This document shows, one piece after another, positions 1-8,698 of a DNA stretch of 12,795 nucleotides. This DNA is from Dinochytrium kinnereticum (taxonomy: Eukaryota > Chytridiomycota > Chytridiomycetes > Chytridiales > Chytridiaceae), in the NCBI GenBank assembly GCA_027604005.1, contig JADGJT010000535.1, positions 1 to 12,795 of the forward strand. Direction: 5' to 3'. The position numbers were made by a program, and so were the translations under genes. Position 1 is the stretch's first letter, and each line of letters opens with the position of its first letter. The notes below the pieces were generated by a model. The model saw only the letters and a list, made by a program, of their open reading frames with translations. It made no database searches and was not told the DNA's origin.

Positions 1-1006
1 GAGGCTCGATCGGTGGATCAATCGAGCGCTGGTGTCGGGATTGAATAAACAAGTGTTAATAAACTTACCAAAAAAAAACAAAGGGAAGATGATGTAGGAG
101 TTCAAGAATGGGTTTATTGGAGTCAAGTGACTTTGGCATGGCCATCCACCCAATATAATTGGTGGGAAACCAAAAGGACTATACAATAAAGACCGCGGTT
201 AGAGAGCTCACACGTCTATTCAAGGTCTTCTCAACAATACTACAATACACCTCCAAAATCTCCCTTTTCCAATAACGGCAATCCATCACATGAGTAGAGA
301 AATCAAAGATTGGCAGAAAAGCACGCGCTTCTACGCGTAACTAGAAGAGTAATGAACGAGCCATATAAAGACGTGGGGTAGATAGGGGAAATAAATACAA
401 GAAAAATACTACAAATTTTGTATCATAAAGAAAACCCCTCTAAGAAAAGGTAAACGTGTAAACAGGCTATGCTACCACAAATTATGCAACCCATGTGGTC
501 TTAATTGTTCAATCCACTTATCCAACTCCTTGGGTGTTTCAATGAGACAAGATAATATACCTTGGTTGGAACTGTAGCAGGGACAACTGCAGGCTCAAGC
601 GGTGGAGGCACCAAACTTCTCGCTACTTCACAGTTGTCTGCTTCACCAGGAAGAGAAGATTCATGAGTGCGTTGGAAGGAACATGTTAAGTAATTACCAT
701 AAATGAATCTCGCTAGATCACAAACATCCAGTGTGAAGTTATGAATAACTGTCACCGAAAAGGCACAAGTGCATAATACTTAGTGCGCAAACATTGTTTA
801 ATGATTATTGTTTATATAGCGCTGATGACGCGTAAGACTCGTATTGGTGATTTAGAAGTGAAGATAGTTGTGTGTGTATGTATATATCTACTGTGTTTAG
901 TGATTAGATAAATGAGAGAGCAAAACTTAAATTGATTTACAATCTACATAAAGACCTAGTATTGTAATTGTATTGTGATAACTTCTGGGCACAATAGATT
1001 CGGGGG
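1..1006. other. Intergenic stretch without a recognised gene
   Basis: This stretch has mixed composition and I recognise no gene in it. On the minus strand, two gene-like open segments (755-561 and 340-179) are bounded by a plausible donor (AAG then GTATAT) and a plausible acceptor (TTCTAG), both phase 0. The joined product resembles nothing I know and has no convincing ATG. A short inverted repeat, GCTCGAT at 4-10 and ATCGAGC at 21-27, sits at the left edge. I see no tRNA, rRNA or repeat array. Confidence 0.5.
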
Positions 1007-1324
1007 TGTCAGACCTGAGACAGAGGATCAGGCAGTCTAGTATGCGTCTCGTTGATGAGGAGGGACATTCACAATATATATATCCTTTTCACTCATGTGT
1101 TACGACTTTGCCTTATCCATTGTCCCATTGTACTCTGCTACGGACTTCGAGGGCGCCCATCAACTTCATCCGCTGATGCTCGTGACTCCCTCGCGATCAC
1201 CGTCACTTTGGTTCTTATCCCCTTTGTGCCGATTGACCTCGTCTCTGACTGGCACACTTGCCAATCACTGGCGGATACGCGTATCATACGCGTCTCACCC
1301 GATTCCGTCATTCCCCATCATTCA
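1007..1324. mobile_element. Candidate solo LTR of a retrotransposon
   Basis: The 318-base segment begins TGTCAG and ends TTCA, so it has the TG...CA ends typical of LTRs. It is flanked on both sides by the same five bases, GGGGG (1002-1006 and 1325-1329), as expected for a 5-bp target-site duplication. A TATA-like run (TATATATAT, 1075-1083) lies about 70 bases inside, where an LTR promoter could be. A perfect 12-bp palindrome (GATACGCGTATC) lies at 1274-1285. No second LTR, primer-binding site or gag-pol is adjacent, so it would be a recombined solo copy. The caution is that a homopolymer duplication is weak evidence and no second copy is visible here. Orientation is not certain. Confidence 0.4.
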
Positions 1325-2058
1325 GGGGGTCGAATCACAACACCTAGTTCCGGGCCAGCCTTAGGGCTGTGTTCCTCCCCATTTATTATTTATCGGGTTT
1401 GAGTATTCCGTGAGGCGTTCAAGGATCGGACGTCGCCGGGGGTGCCGCAACGCTAGACCAAGACATTGTCTAAGTAAGGGTAAACCAGAGTTAGACGCTT
1501 TCATGGCACAACCCCTTACGAAGGTCTGCTCAGATAAACCACCTCTGTCCATGATCTCTGGCGATGACACCAGCTACCAGATTGTTCTGGAAGGGGAGTG
1601 CGGCCTGAAAGGAGCCCTGTGCAGACGAGCTATGAGTGAGGACATGTTAAAATGGCTTACAGATGATTATGAAGCTTAAGAATACTTCGAGGAGCGGGAT
1701 AGACTCCCTTCTAGTAGCCCCTTCTACCTAGGTATGTGTGATGTCTGTATAGGTTTGTTTTGTTATTCATTTTTCATATTTTTCCCCTTTCACTATAGTA
1801 GAACTGCTTGAGAACCACTGGTAAGTAGTTACAGCAAACAAAATCCTTGCCTCAGCAAAAGAGGAGCTGCAGCCACCCACGGACCTTGAAGGACGTTTAA
1901 GAATGAGGCTGGCACGGCACAGTGAATTCTTTCTCCATAGTGGTCAAGGCTTGAATTATGGAGGGCCAAAGACAGAAAATCACAGTTGCTTTAGTTTCCA
2001 GTTTTACCCTTCAGTTTCCCTCTTTCTTCTCCCAACTTGATCGGTTCTTCATTGCCTT
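1325..2058. other. Unassigned DNA
   Basis: I see no supportable gene. A plus-strand open frame at 1410-1679 starts only at GTG and its product is not recognisable. Around 1740-1800 and 1980-2070 the DNA is T-rich. It is probably intergenic or decayed repeat sequence. Confidence 0.4.
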
Positions 2059-3240
2059 TTATTGTATAACACATCCCCTTCCAACTTCTACCCGTTGCGG
2101 ATGCTCTTGCAACTCTTGGCCGACCCCCTCAAGCGAGACTGAGCGGGGAGGAAATCCGACAGGGGGGAGGTGGGCGGGGATCGCGAATCCCGCAGCGATG
2201 CCGCGAAGGATGAAGTTTTCGCATGCCCTGATTTTGGGGATCTCTTGCGTGAGGGTTGCAAAGGCATTAGCTTGTAAGGGGGAGGTGACTCGGATGGGCA
2301 AGGTGGGCCATATGGTGCTGACCCTGGGCTGAAAGGGAGTTCTGGGGAGTAGGTGGGCGGGTGATGCAAATGCGCTCGCGCGTGGGAATTTTTTGGGAGG
2401 AAGGTTGTTGTAAGGCGAGGAATGGAAATAGTGGGACGGGACATAATATCCAGGTTCAACTCTAGCAATCTGCTCTTTATTTCCTGCAATGTCCGGCCTC
2501 CACGAATTGATTGAGGACGGCCTGACGCTCCATCGTTTTTCGTGCCGTCTCATATACGGGTATTCCACCCAAGCCGCAGGAAACCTCGAGGTGCCCAAGG
2601 AGATGAGAATGGGAGATGGTGCTCGGCTGACTGCGGGCAGGATGGGCCAGGCTACGAACCCCACCGGCCCAAACCACCCCAGTGGCGCGACAGGGATCCA
2701 GACGGGATGAGGAGGATTGGAAAAGGAGCCCGGCGTCCACCCAGCAGGCTCTGGGGGGTTGCCAGGCGCAAAGGTACTGCTTGACGCTCTGGTACCCAGA
2801 GGTAGGTTGGGGGTCCACGCCGGGGGCAACCGGTGCGCCTCCACTTGACCCCTCAGGAGAGGGACCTGTCCCTCCTCCTCCGACGCATGGGGCCCTTCCA
2901 GATGTTCCGCCGACGCCGCTCAGAGCCAATAAAGAAGACGGCGGGAAGGGGGTGTCAGTGGTAGGTTACGGGGGATGGGGTTATCGCGCCGAAGACCAAG
3001 CGGGGGGCGGGTGAGGTGTCCCCGACGCCACAAAGGCTGCCAAAAGGTGCACACCTTGTCTTACCTCCCCGTCCCGTTGGCAATGAAGGAGACGCGGAGG
3101 CCTGGGTGGTTGGTCTCTGGACTCTTGGCTCATGCCTAGTCGTGCGTAGCCGTCTCGGTAGTCTTGGGAAGCGAAGGTAGGTAGCTGGCGTGCCCGACTC
3201 GGTGTCCGCTCCTATGTGATGCGTGAACAAAGGCAAGCGG
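2059..3240 (-). pseudogene. GC-rich block with decayed minus-strand frames, possible mobile-element remnant
   Basis: This block is clearly richer in G+C than both flanks. On the minus strand several long overlapping frames run through it (2844-2059, 2929-2477, 3236-2955), none with a normal start or a recognisable full domain. Near the end of the 2844-2059 frame, a segment reading NFILRGIAAGFAI, followed by RSVSLEGVGQEL and RVEVGR, weakly recalls the stretch just upstream of reverse transcriptase in DIRS/PAT tyrosine-recombinase retrotransposons (a 'll.G...GF.ig' block, then a 'V...l..E...GR' block). The frame then stops and the downstream catalytic part is absent. I read it as a possible fragment of such an element. 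Chance open frames in GC-rich DNA are the main alternative. Confidence 0.2.
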
Positions 3241-3296
3241 TGATACTGAGAAATTCTCGCTCATCAAAACGCACGGCTTTTTGTTGAAACAGGTTT

Positions 3297-3320
3297 GCAA
3301 TTATTTTACTCAATAATTGC
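3297..3320. repeat. Perfect 9-bp inverted repeat (stem-loop)
   Basis: GCAATTATT (3297-3305) and AATAATTGC (3312-3320) are exact reverse complements separated by a 6-base loop. It stands where the GC-rich block gives way to AT-rich DNA, about 360 bases upstream of the MFS start codon. A dimeric regulator site is possible, but nothing else supports a specific role. Confidence 0.6.
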
Positions 3321-3485
3321 TTATTATTTGTAAATTGATTTTTCAAAGGACAACCTCATCCCATCCAACACTCACACTTGACTTACCCAACCTCTACAAA
3401 ACCCCTTCACAACCCATTCGTTAAGCAACTCTGCAGAGCAAGAGAAGACATCGCACTGACGCAGAGGGATCGTTGTTATTCAGCT

Positions 3486-3537
3486 AAAGGAAAGGAGAAA
3501 GAGAAAGAGAAAGAAAAAGAAAAAAGAAAAGAAAGAA
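3486..3537 (+). repeat. 52-nt homopurine (GAAA-rich) tract
   Basis: An uninterrupted A/G run, mostly GAAA and GAGAAA units, lies 142 bases upstream of the MFS start, probably in the promoter or 5' leader. Such tracts often keep fungal promoters nucleosome-poor; that role is inferred here. Confidence 0.7.
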
Positions 3538-3679
3538 CAGGGACTAAAGACCCAACCCCCACTCACTCACTCCCACACACCCACCCCGCCCTTCACCGCA
3601 TGGTCAACACTCACCACGCAACACACGCTACCCCAACACGTTCCCCAGTTCTCAAAAAAGGAAACAGAGAAGAAAGAAA

Positions 3680-6600
3680 ATGTCGCCTCCTCCCACATCC
3701 ACCACCTCCCCACACACCAACAGATCAACCTTCACACCCGATACCAGACTTCATCGAAACGACAGCGACACACATCCGTCCTCTGGGTCTCGCAAAGACG
3801 GCAGTGAGTTCACCGTGGTGCCTGTTGATGGGGTTGGGGGAAGTCGGGGGCCGGTTGGCGAGGAGGAGGAGGTGGAGGAGGAGGATGAGGAGGAGGTGGG
3901 GATGAGACATGCGAGGGTCGTGAATGAGTATATTGCAAGGATCGGGATGGGTACTTATCAGGTTTGCTTTCTTCTTCTTCTTTTTCCTTTTCCTGTTTTC
4001 CCCCACTCCTTTTTTTCCCTTCTTTAGTTTATGGCGCGTTGTCTGGTGGGATGCATGAGAGGTTGTGGTATAGCTTGCTGTTCCCTCTTTCTTTTCTCCC
4101 CAAGAACCACGCTTTATTTCCGGAAGAAGGGGGATGATAGGGTTGGTTTGTTTCGCCATAGGTTTGGGAGTGGTTTGCTTTGTCGTTGATCTTGATGAGT
4201 TTAATATGCAAAAGTGGATGCATGTTGAGACGTGCTTTTCCCACGTACACCTCTCACGGCGGACTCTCGTCAAAAGCAGTCACACTTTCCGCATAGACGC
4301 CCGCACTTCAACATCACATCACCACGTACACACCACCTCTTTCCGCCGCCACCTCCCAGCTCACCAACTCACCTTTAACGTCTCCAAAACCCTACCCCTC
4401 AGCCTTCTTCAACCTTCTACCCCCCCCTAATCCATCTTCCCTTCCCGCCCCATTTTAATCAACCGAGCTAACCGTTCACCACTGTAAATGATCACGGTTG
4501 GCCCACCGAACATGCATGCAGTGGAAGCTGTTCATACTCTGCGGATTCGGATGGCTCGCGGACAACATGTGGCTTCAAGGCATCTCCGTCGCGATTCCTG
4601 GGATGCAACGAGATTTTGACGTGCCTGATGCTTGGATGGGGTTGGGGACGAGGTGAGGGTGGGGATGTGGATCGTTGTTTTTGTTGCTTGTTTTGCTTTG
4701 TTTTCTTTTTTTTTTTTTTGGTTGTTACTTCTTTTGTTTGGGATTTGCTTTTGCTCCTCCGGGTGAGGGGTGGGGTGGGGGAAGGACGTGACGAATATCC
4801 TTCCCTTCACTGTTACCACATGTCATCTTCCACTTTCCATTAAACAAAAACACACATCCAAACCTCCTCAAACCCCCCCTCCCCTCAACCTCATCCTAAC
4901 CTCCACACCACAGCTCAGCATTCATAGGCATGATGCTCGGCGCAGCATTCTGGGGCCCAGTCTCCGACACCATCGGTCGCAAACCCGCGTTCACGATGAC
5001 GCTGTTGATCACTGTGGTGTTTGGCGGTGCGGCATCGTTCGCCTCCTCGTTCTTTTGGTACTGCTTGATGTTGGTGGGGATGGGGGTTGGGGTTGGAGGC
5101 AATTTGCCTGTTGATGGTGAGTCTTTTTTTTCCTTCGTATGCTTCATTTAGTATGAGTATGGTGTGTTTGGGGGGAAAGAAGGAAGGGATATTCGGGGAT
5201 GAGGTGGTACAAGATTTCTCGGTGTGTAAGGTTTTTTGGTTTCCTTCTGGGGGTTTTGGGGGAAGGTGTCTCTATTTGCACAAGGTTATCAGCTCCTATC
5301 TTCTCCCCAGAATCCTCCCTGGGATATCCCCTGAAGATGTCTTTGTAACATTCTAATCTCACTCACCACCACAACTTTTCTCACGCTCTACAACCACAGG
5401 CGCGCTGTTCCTCGAATTCGTGTGAGTCCCTCCAACCAGCGACCTCCTTCCTCCTCCTCCCCCCCCCCCCCATCCCCTCCAAAAAAAACAAAAAAACAAC
5501 AACAAACACTCAAACTAACCAACCACCTTCCTCCCACAACAGCCCCGCAACCCACCAAAACCTTCTAACCCTCCTAAGCCTCTTCTGGCCCGCGGGTCAA
5601 CTCCTAACGGCAACCCTAGCCTGGATCCTGATCCCGCCATCCTCCTGCCCCCCCCTCCCAACCCCCTGCCCCGATCCGCTGACCACAAACCGAGGATGGC
5701 GACGCGTGCTTCTCGCATTGTCAGTGGTGACGCTGGTGATGCTCGTGGCGAGGCGGGTGACGTTCAGGATGCTGGAGAGTCCAAAGTTTTTGGTCGCGAG
5801 GGGGAGGGTTAGGGAGGCTGTGGAGGTTTTGAGGGAGCTGGCGAGGGTTAATGGGAGGGAGGTTGCGGTTAGGGTTGAGGAGTTTGGGTCGAGGGAGGGG
5901 GTTGTTGTTGGGCCTGAGACGGGGCTGTTGGAGTGTGTTGGGGGGGTTGGGTGGTGGTGTACTGGGGGTGCGGGGAAGGTGAGGGGGGTAGGGGAGGATG
6001 GGTATGCGATGGTTGGGGAGGGGGTTGGGGTTCGAGAGGGAGAAGAAAGGTGGGTTAAGAAGCTTGGAGTGCTTTTTGGGGATGAGTTGAGGAGGTGAGT
6101 TGACGGTTAACTATTTTAGTTACTTGGTTTGTTCTTGTCGTTAATGTGTTTTATTTTTATACTATTTTTGGCTTGATTTGGGCACCTCTTGGAATTGGAT
6201 TCTGTCCAAACAAAAACTTCTTCAAACTAATGGCACCTTTTCTATTCTTTTCATTCAAAATAGGACCACGATCCTTGTATGGATCATATGGAGCTTAATC
6301 TCTTGCGGGTATACCATGTTCAACGGGTGATTAATTCTCTTTTCTCAATCTCATCAGGGTCATCCAGCCACAGAACAGAGCTCTAATCGTCCTTCCTCGC
6401 CCTTAGATTCCTCGCCAAGTTTCTCGGAAACGCATCAGACCGCACCACACCCCCAACCCCAAACGATACCTTTCGTGACATCTTCATCGTCTCCATCATG
6501 GGGATCCCAGGATCCGTCATCGGTAAGGCCCTCCCTCAGTCCACAAAGGGGATGATTGAAACTCGCCAGTTGCTAACGCACAACAAAGGCATGTACCTGA

Positions 6601-7119
6601 TTGAAACTAGGTTGGGAAGAAGAGGAACGATGGCCTTCTCGGCGTTTGGAACAGCAGTTTCACTGTTCCTCTTCACCCTCTCCACCTCGTCACTGAATCA
6701 GCTGCTCTCCAGCTGCCTCGCGGCCGTCCTTCAAAACATCATGTACGGTGTTCTCTACTGCTACACTCCAGAAGTGTTTGATTCTCAGGTAAGGTGTGGG
6801 GGGGTGCTGCCCTTGCCCGTGTCTCGTCCTGACTCAACTTTACCCCTCCCTTTGTCATCTATTTTGATGAAATCCGTTCGTCTCAAAACCTCGCCGTCAT
6901 CTAATTATTTCTTTTTTTGAACAAAAGGTGAGAGGAACGGCCACGGGTGTCGCATCGTCTCTCAGCAGGGTGTTTGGAACGATGGCGCCGGTGATGACGG
7001 GGGTGCTGTTGACGGTGTCGTCGACGTTGCCTTTGTATGTTGCAGCGATGCTTATCTTTTTGAGTTCAGTTGCGATGGTGTTTCTCCCTATTGAAACGCG
7101 GGGGAGGGAGGCGATGTGA
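3680..7119 (+). CDS. MFS transporter, SV2/SVOP-like, nine exons, 586 aa
   Basis: This encodes a 12-helix major facilitator membrane transporter; its substrate cannot be read from the sequence. The exons are 3680-3961, 4522-4652, 4914-5116, 5400-5421, 5543-6094, 6264-6326, 6407-6522, 6589-6788 and 6928-7119. They sum to 1761 bases with matching phases at every joint. The N-terminus (1-94) is hydrophilic with an acidic run at 61-72. Helix 1 starts WKLFILCGFGW (95-105). Motif A is GPVSDTIGRK (152-161). NLPVDGALFLEF (201-212) is typical of the SV2/SVOP group. LESPKFL (290-296) follows helix 6, a loop of about 100 residues separates helices 6 and 7, and VRGTATG (524-530) opens helix 11. The protein ends PIETRGREAM. 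The ATG at 3680 has A at -3 and is the first in frame with motif-bearing exons. The loop at 325-395 is unusually Gly/Val-rich. Confidence 0.93.
3962..6927 (+). other. Eight introns of the MFS gene
   Basis: The introns are 3962-4521, 4653-4913, 5117-5399, 5422-5542, 6095-6263, 6327-6406, 6523-6588 and 6789-6927. All are GT..AG. Donors are mostly GTGAG or GTAAG, except GTTTGC (first) and GTGATT (sixth). Branch-like CTAAC or CTAAT motifs precede the acceptors (for example 4468-4472). Sizes run from 66 to 560 bases. Introns 1, 2, 3 and 5 pass from G/T-rich to C/A-rich about midway. Intron 4 is C/A-rich throughout. Intron 7 (66 bases) has no in-frame stop, so retaining it would add 22 residues. 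Confidence 0.88.
5400..5421 (+). other. 22-nt micro-exon (MFS exon 4)
   Basis: The exon is set by an acceptor ending ACCACAG at 5399 and a donor GTGAGT at 5422. It enters in phase 1 and leaves in phase 2, and encodes the centre of the PVDGALFLEF block that is conserved in SV2/SVOP proteins. Skipping it would break the frame, so the conserved peptide and the exact phase fit both support it. Confidence 0.85.
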
Positions 7120-7171
7120 AGGGGGGGTGAGGAAAGGGAAGAAGGAGCGATGGGATGTTCAATTGAAAGAG

Positions 7172-7177
7172 AATAAA
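7172..7177 (+). terminator. Probable polyadenylation signal of the MFS gene
   Basis: A canonical AATAAA lies 52 bases past the stop codon, in AT-rich sequence. The position is right for a fungal 3' end; the cleavage site itself cannot be seen. Confidence 0.55.
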
Positions 7178-7732
7178 GAGAATATCTGATGCAGATTACT
7201 ATTCATTGCAACCAGATATTAATTAAGTTTTGTCTGAACATTGCAGCAGAATATTTGACAACACAACTACTGGCAGTGTGTGTGCATGGGATATTTCATT
7301 TGGCAAATCTTCCTCCTGGATGACTGACTTGTTGACTGATTGCAGGTGATTAAAGTTCATCATCTCTTTCACCAGCAATCAAATAATATAAAGAGAAAAG
7401 AGTGTGTGAGGAGATGAGATGGTGGCCAGTGGTTGGCGGGATAACAAGGATAAACAATAATCAATTGATATTTGAGAGATATCTGAGCTGAGCTTGAAAT
7501 CATATTATTTTATCATCATCAGAAGATTGATGATCTTGAGATCTCTCCTTATTGGGGCAGGAATGTGACTGGACCCACTGATGACTGCAGTGCTGACTGA
7601 CCAAATGAATGAATGAATCTATGAATGAATATTAATACACATGCAAGCAGCTTGTTTGTTTGGTTTGTTGTTTTTATTTATTTATTAAATATTTTTATTA
7701 TTTATAGCAAAGAGTTGCTGGTGGGGACAAAC

Positions 7733-7742
7733 GATAAGATAA
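7733..7742 (+). promoter_or_regulatory. Overlapping GATA-factor sites
   Basis: GATAAGATAA contains two HGATAR-type sites back to back, about 960 bases before the ammonium transporter start. GATA factors such as AreA, Gln3 and Gat1 bind these motifs in fungal nitrogen control. In AT-rich DNA a chance match is possible. Confidence 0.35.
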
Positions 7743-8078
7743 TACTGTGAGTGATTGATTAAATAATAAATAATAATAATAAATGATTAATTATGATTAA
7801 TAATAATAATATTAATAATAATAATAATAGAAATAAATGATAATTAATTCATCATCATGAAATCCACATATAGAAAGAACAACAAGGTTGGTTGGTTGAT
7901 GAAGCATAATAATAACAAATAAATAAATAATGATAATAAAATAAAACAATAATAATAATATTAATAAATGATGATGTTATTATTGGACTCCTTTTAACCT
8001 TATTAATATTCATTATTATTATTATTATTAAATAACAATTTATTCTGATCTTATAACTATTAATTAATTATCAGGTAT

Positions 8079-8097
8079 AACCAACCATTGGTTGGTT
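8079..8097. repeat. 19-bp palindrome flanked by 11-bp direct repeats
   Basis: AACCAACCA, a central T, then TGGTTGGTT form a perfect palindrome. The same 11-mer, ATTCTGATCTT, occurs on each side at 8042-8052 and 8106-8116. TTGGTTGGTTGATGA-like units also occur at 7887-7902. No known element is recognised. Confidence 0.6.
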
Positions 8098-8253
8098 GAA
8101 ATCTCATTCTGATCTTGGCTGCTTCTTCCATAAATAAATAAATAAATAAACAATTTATTATTATTTATTTATTTTTGGGAGCAAAGAATAATAATAATAA
8201 ATAATAAATAATTTATAGTTAATAATCAATCAGTAATCAATCGTTGGTGTTGA

Positions 8254-8353
8254 TGACGTGAAATCCTTTTCAGTGCCTGAAAGCGCTCTTCATTGGCCCG
8301 ATAGCGCAGTGATGCACAGGCCGTGGACCAATCACAGCGCAGGCTTCCTTATC
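8254..8353 (+). promoter_or_regulatory. Upstream regulatory cluster of the ammonium transporter gene
   Basis: In 100 bases there is a CRE/bZIP-like TGACGTG (8254-8260), an inverted CCAAT box (ATTGG, 8292-8296), a CGATAG GATA-type site (8299-8304), a CCAAT box inside GACCAATCA (8326-8334), and CTTATC (8348-8353), which reads GATAAG on the other strand. AGCGCAG occurs twice (8303-8309 and 8335-8341). GATA plus CCAAT sites fit nitrogen-regulated expression, which is known for fungal MEP/AMT genes. Binding is inferred. Confidence 0.5.
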
Positions 8354-8408
8354 TTGCTCAAATTTTCACATGGGTGGTACACCACTATCCAGTGTCACAC
8401 ACTGCTCC

Positions 8409-8520
8409 ACCACCACCACCACCCTCCTCCTCCTCCTCCTCTCCATTTCCTCCTTCTCCTCCTCCTTCTCCCTCGTCCTCTCTCCTCCACAGTCCCTGCT
8501 CTCGGACCTGCTTCTTTCTC
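8409..8520 (+). promoter_or_regulatory. Polypyrimidine (C/T) tract in promoter
   Basis: A run of CCA, CCT and CTC units, nearly free of purines after 8425, lies just upstream of the TATA box. Pyrimidine-rich tracts before start sites are common in strongly expressed fungal genes. Open frames through it code only for Pro/Ser/His-rich low complexity and are not genes. Confidence 0.55.
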
Positions 8521-8541
8521 TTTTCACTTCAGACATTGCCC

Positions 8542-8548
8542 TATAAAA
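8542..8548 (+). promoter_or_regulatory. TATA box of the ammonium transporter gene
   Basis: TATAAAA lies 150 bases before the ATG, below the CCAAT/GATA cluster and polypyrimidine tract and above a C/T-rich leader. The arrangement is that of a regulated fungal core promoter. Confidence 0.65.
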
Positions 8549-8698
8549 GAAGCCTTCCTTCGACCCCCTCTCCCCCTCTCCTCATCACCTGCATCCGTCG
8601 ACTTTCCATCCCATCCCTTCCTTTCCTTTCCCACGCCCTTCTCGCAGTTGACACCTCATCACCTCTCCTGCTAACGAGGACACCAACAAGCTGCTGCA

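Larger units (their letters stand above)
7178..8253. repeat. AT-rich intergenic DNA with AAT/AAAT simple repeats
   Basis: There is no gene in this stretch. Bases 7670-8230 are dominated by TTA/AAT and TTTA/AAAT units on both strands, able to form many hairpins (for example AAATAAATAAAT near 8130 facing TTATTTATTTAT near 8160). Bases 7300-7640 hold many short TGACTGA- and GAATGAAT-like units. The stretch separates the MFS 3' end from the ammonium transporter promoter. It could act as a matrix attachment or replication-prone region, but only the composition points to that. Confidence 0.75.

Noticed and set aside
1410..1679. 89-codon plus-strand frame
   Set aside because: It starts at GTG, has no recognised motif and no promoter or splice context.
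3378..3905. 175-codon plus-strand frame upstream of and overlapping the MFS start
   Set aside because: It translates the homopurine tract into Lys/Glu runs and then runs out of frame through MFS exon 1; no family resemblance.
5281..5320. Alternative acceptor and extra exon inside MFS intron 3 (CCCCAG near 5308)
   Set aside because: Not needed for the protein, would add non-family residues, and the 22-nt exon model keeps phase and the conserved block.
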